From contig JACVIW010000132.1 in the NCBI GenBank assembly GCA_015711695.1, forward strand, positions 1 through 6,762: 6,762 nt of DNA, in the 5' to 3' direction. Positions within the stretch are counted from its first letter, which is position 1; each line of letters begins with the position of its first letter. Positions 6,338 through 6,762 of this stretch are shown here, one piece after another. This DNA is from Candidatus Geohydrothermomicrobium daggyaiense. GTDB taxonomy: Bacteria; Actinomycetota; Geothermincolia; Fen-727; JACVIW01. The translations under genes and the position numbers were made by a program. Under the pieces are notes generated by a model. The model saw nothing but the letters and a program-made list of their open reading frames with translations, made no database searches and had not been told where the DNA came from.

Positions 6338-6629
6338 ATAAGATTTCGACTGGAGATCAACTGGATAGCATTTTGATTGTATAAGATTTTGTCCCTACGT
6401 TAATCGTTGAACCAAATTCTTTTTACGCCTTATTTCTTGTGTTTAGCTTCTTTACCGGGCGCGTCCCATTACCCCGCGCTTTAGCCTCCTGTCCGCTTTG
6501 CACGGGTAGAATTTGCGTCAGCTGTCAGTTTTGTATTTGGGCGGTTAAGTTTCGGGTTATTTTCGAGATTTTGCTGATAGAATGGGAGGCAGGCCGAAAA
6601 TGTTTTAAGCAAGGATGGGAGACGTAATC
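6338..6629. other. Intergenic gap between rhamnosidase and flavodoxin-type gene
   Basis: 292 bases without a supportable gene. The nonamer ATAAGATTT occurs twice (6338-6346 and 6381-6389). I see no rho-independent terminator for the rhamnosidase gene: a 6-bp hairpin at 6310-6327, inside its last codons, is not followed by T residues. TAGAAT near 6580 could be a -10 for the next gene but lacks a good -35. Confidence 0.5.
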
Positions 6630-6762
6630 ATGAAAGGACTGATCGTGTATCACAGCCGATGGGGAAACTGTGAGAAAATCGCCGGGCAGATAGCTAAAGG
6701 ACTTAAAGAAGCGGGGATAGAAACGGAACTGGTCGACTCCGGCCGCCGAAACCTGAGCGCTG
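6630..6762 (+). CDS. Flavodoxin-family FMN protein, 3' end outside the window
   Basis: The first 44 residues are visible. MKGLIVYHSRWGNCEKIAGQ has the flavodoxin layout: a beta strand (GLIVYHS), the FMN phosphate-binding loop S-R-W-G-N-C-E-K-I-A (family form S/T-x-T-G-N-T-x-x-x-A), and a helix IAKGLKEAGIET leading to the next strand ELVD. Such proteins carry electrons or act as small flavin reductases in the cytoplasm. The middle threonine of the loop is tryptophan and the last is cysteine, common in flavodoxin-like domain proteins that are not classical electron-transfer flavodoxins. The ATG has GGGAG eight bases upstream. Its distance from the rhamnosidase gene suggests its own promoter. 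Confidence 0.85.
   Translation, partial: MKGLIVYHSRWGNCEKIAGQIAKGLKEAGIETELVDSGRRNLSA

Noticed and set aside
6338..6389. Two copies of ATAAGATTT as a repeat element or attachment site.
   Set aside because: Only nine bases, AT-rich, with no flanking integrase or further copies; chance is likely.

Overview
The window looks like a bacterial chromosome segment of roughly balanced base composition. Two features suggest, without proving, an anaerobic or facultative lineage: an Acr3/ArsP-type arsenic operon and a short flavodoxin-type FMN protein. No rRNA, tRNA or other marker fixes the taxon. There is no CRISPR array, phage gene or intact mobile element.

Left part (1-2825), all on the minus strand: an arsenic-resistance operon read from right to left. 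It starts at a well-formed promoter (-35 TTGAAA, 17-base spacer, -10 TAAAAT). A perfect 7-bp inverted repeat, the likely ArsR operator, abuts the -10 and covers the expected start point. The genes are arsR (repressor with a CVC metal motif), acr3 (arsenite efflux carrier), a 223-base stretch that seems to hold broken coding sequence, a thioredoxin-fold protein with a CTC motif, and an ArsP-type permease that runs off the left edge. ArsR should release the operator when it binds As(III). Acr3 would then export arsenite, and the ArsP-like permease may export trivalent methylated or aromatic arsenicals. The CTC protein may supply or relay thiols for this chemistry. The broken stretch between acr3 and the CTC protein resembles the N-terminal part of a low-molecular-weight-phosphatase-type arsenate reductase (arsC), so the operon may have lost its arsenate reductase.

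Middle part (2826-3526): about 700 bases with no intact gene. The only recognisable coding remnant is on the minus strand (3055-3267). It looks like the N-terminus of an IS66-type transposase, carries an in-frame stop and loses the family pattern after about 70 codons. Two short perfect inverted repeats lie between it and the next gene.

Right part (3527-6762), plus strand: a full-length GH78 alpha-L-rhamnosidase of 936 residues with all expected domains and no signal peptide, so probably cytoplasmic. After a 292-base non-coding gap, a flavodoxin-family gene begins and runs off the right edge. The rhamnosidase has no sugar transporter or regulator beside it in this window and appears to be a stand-alone gene, unrelated to the arsenic operon.
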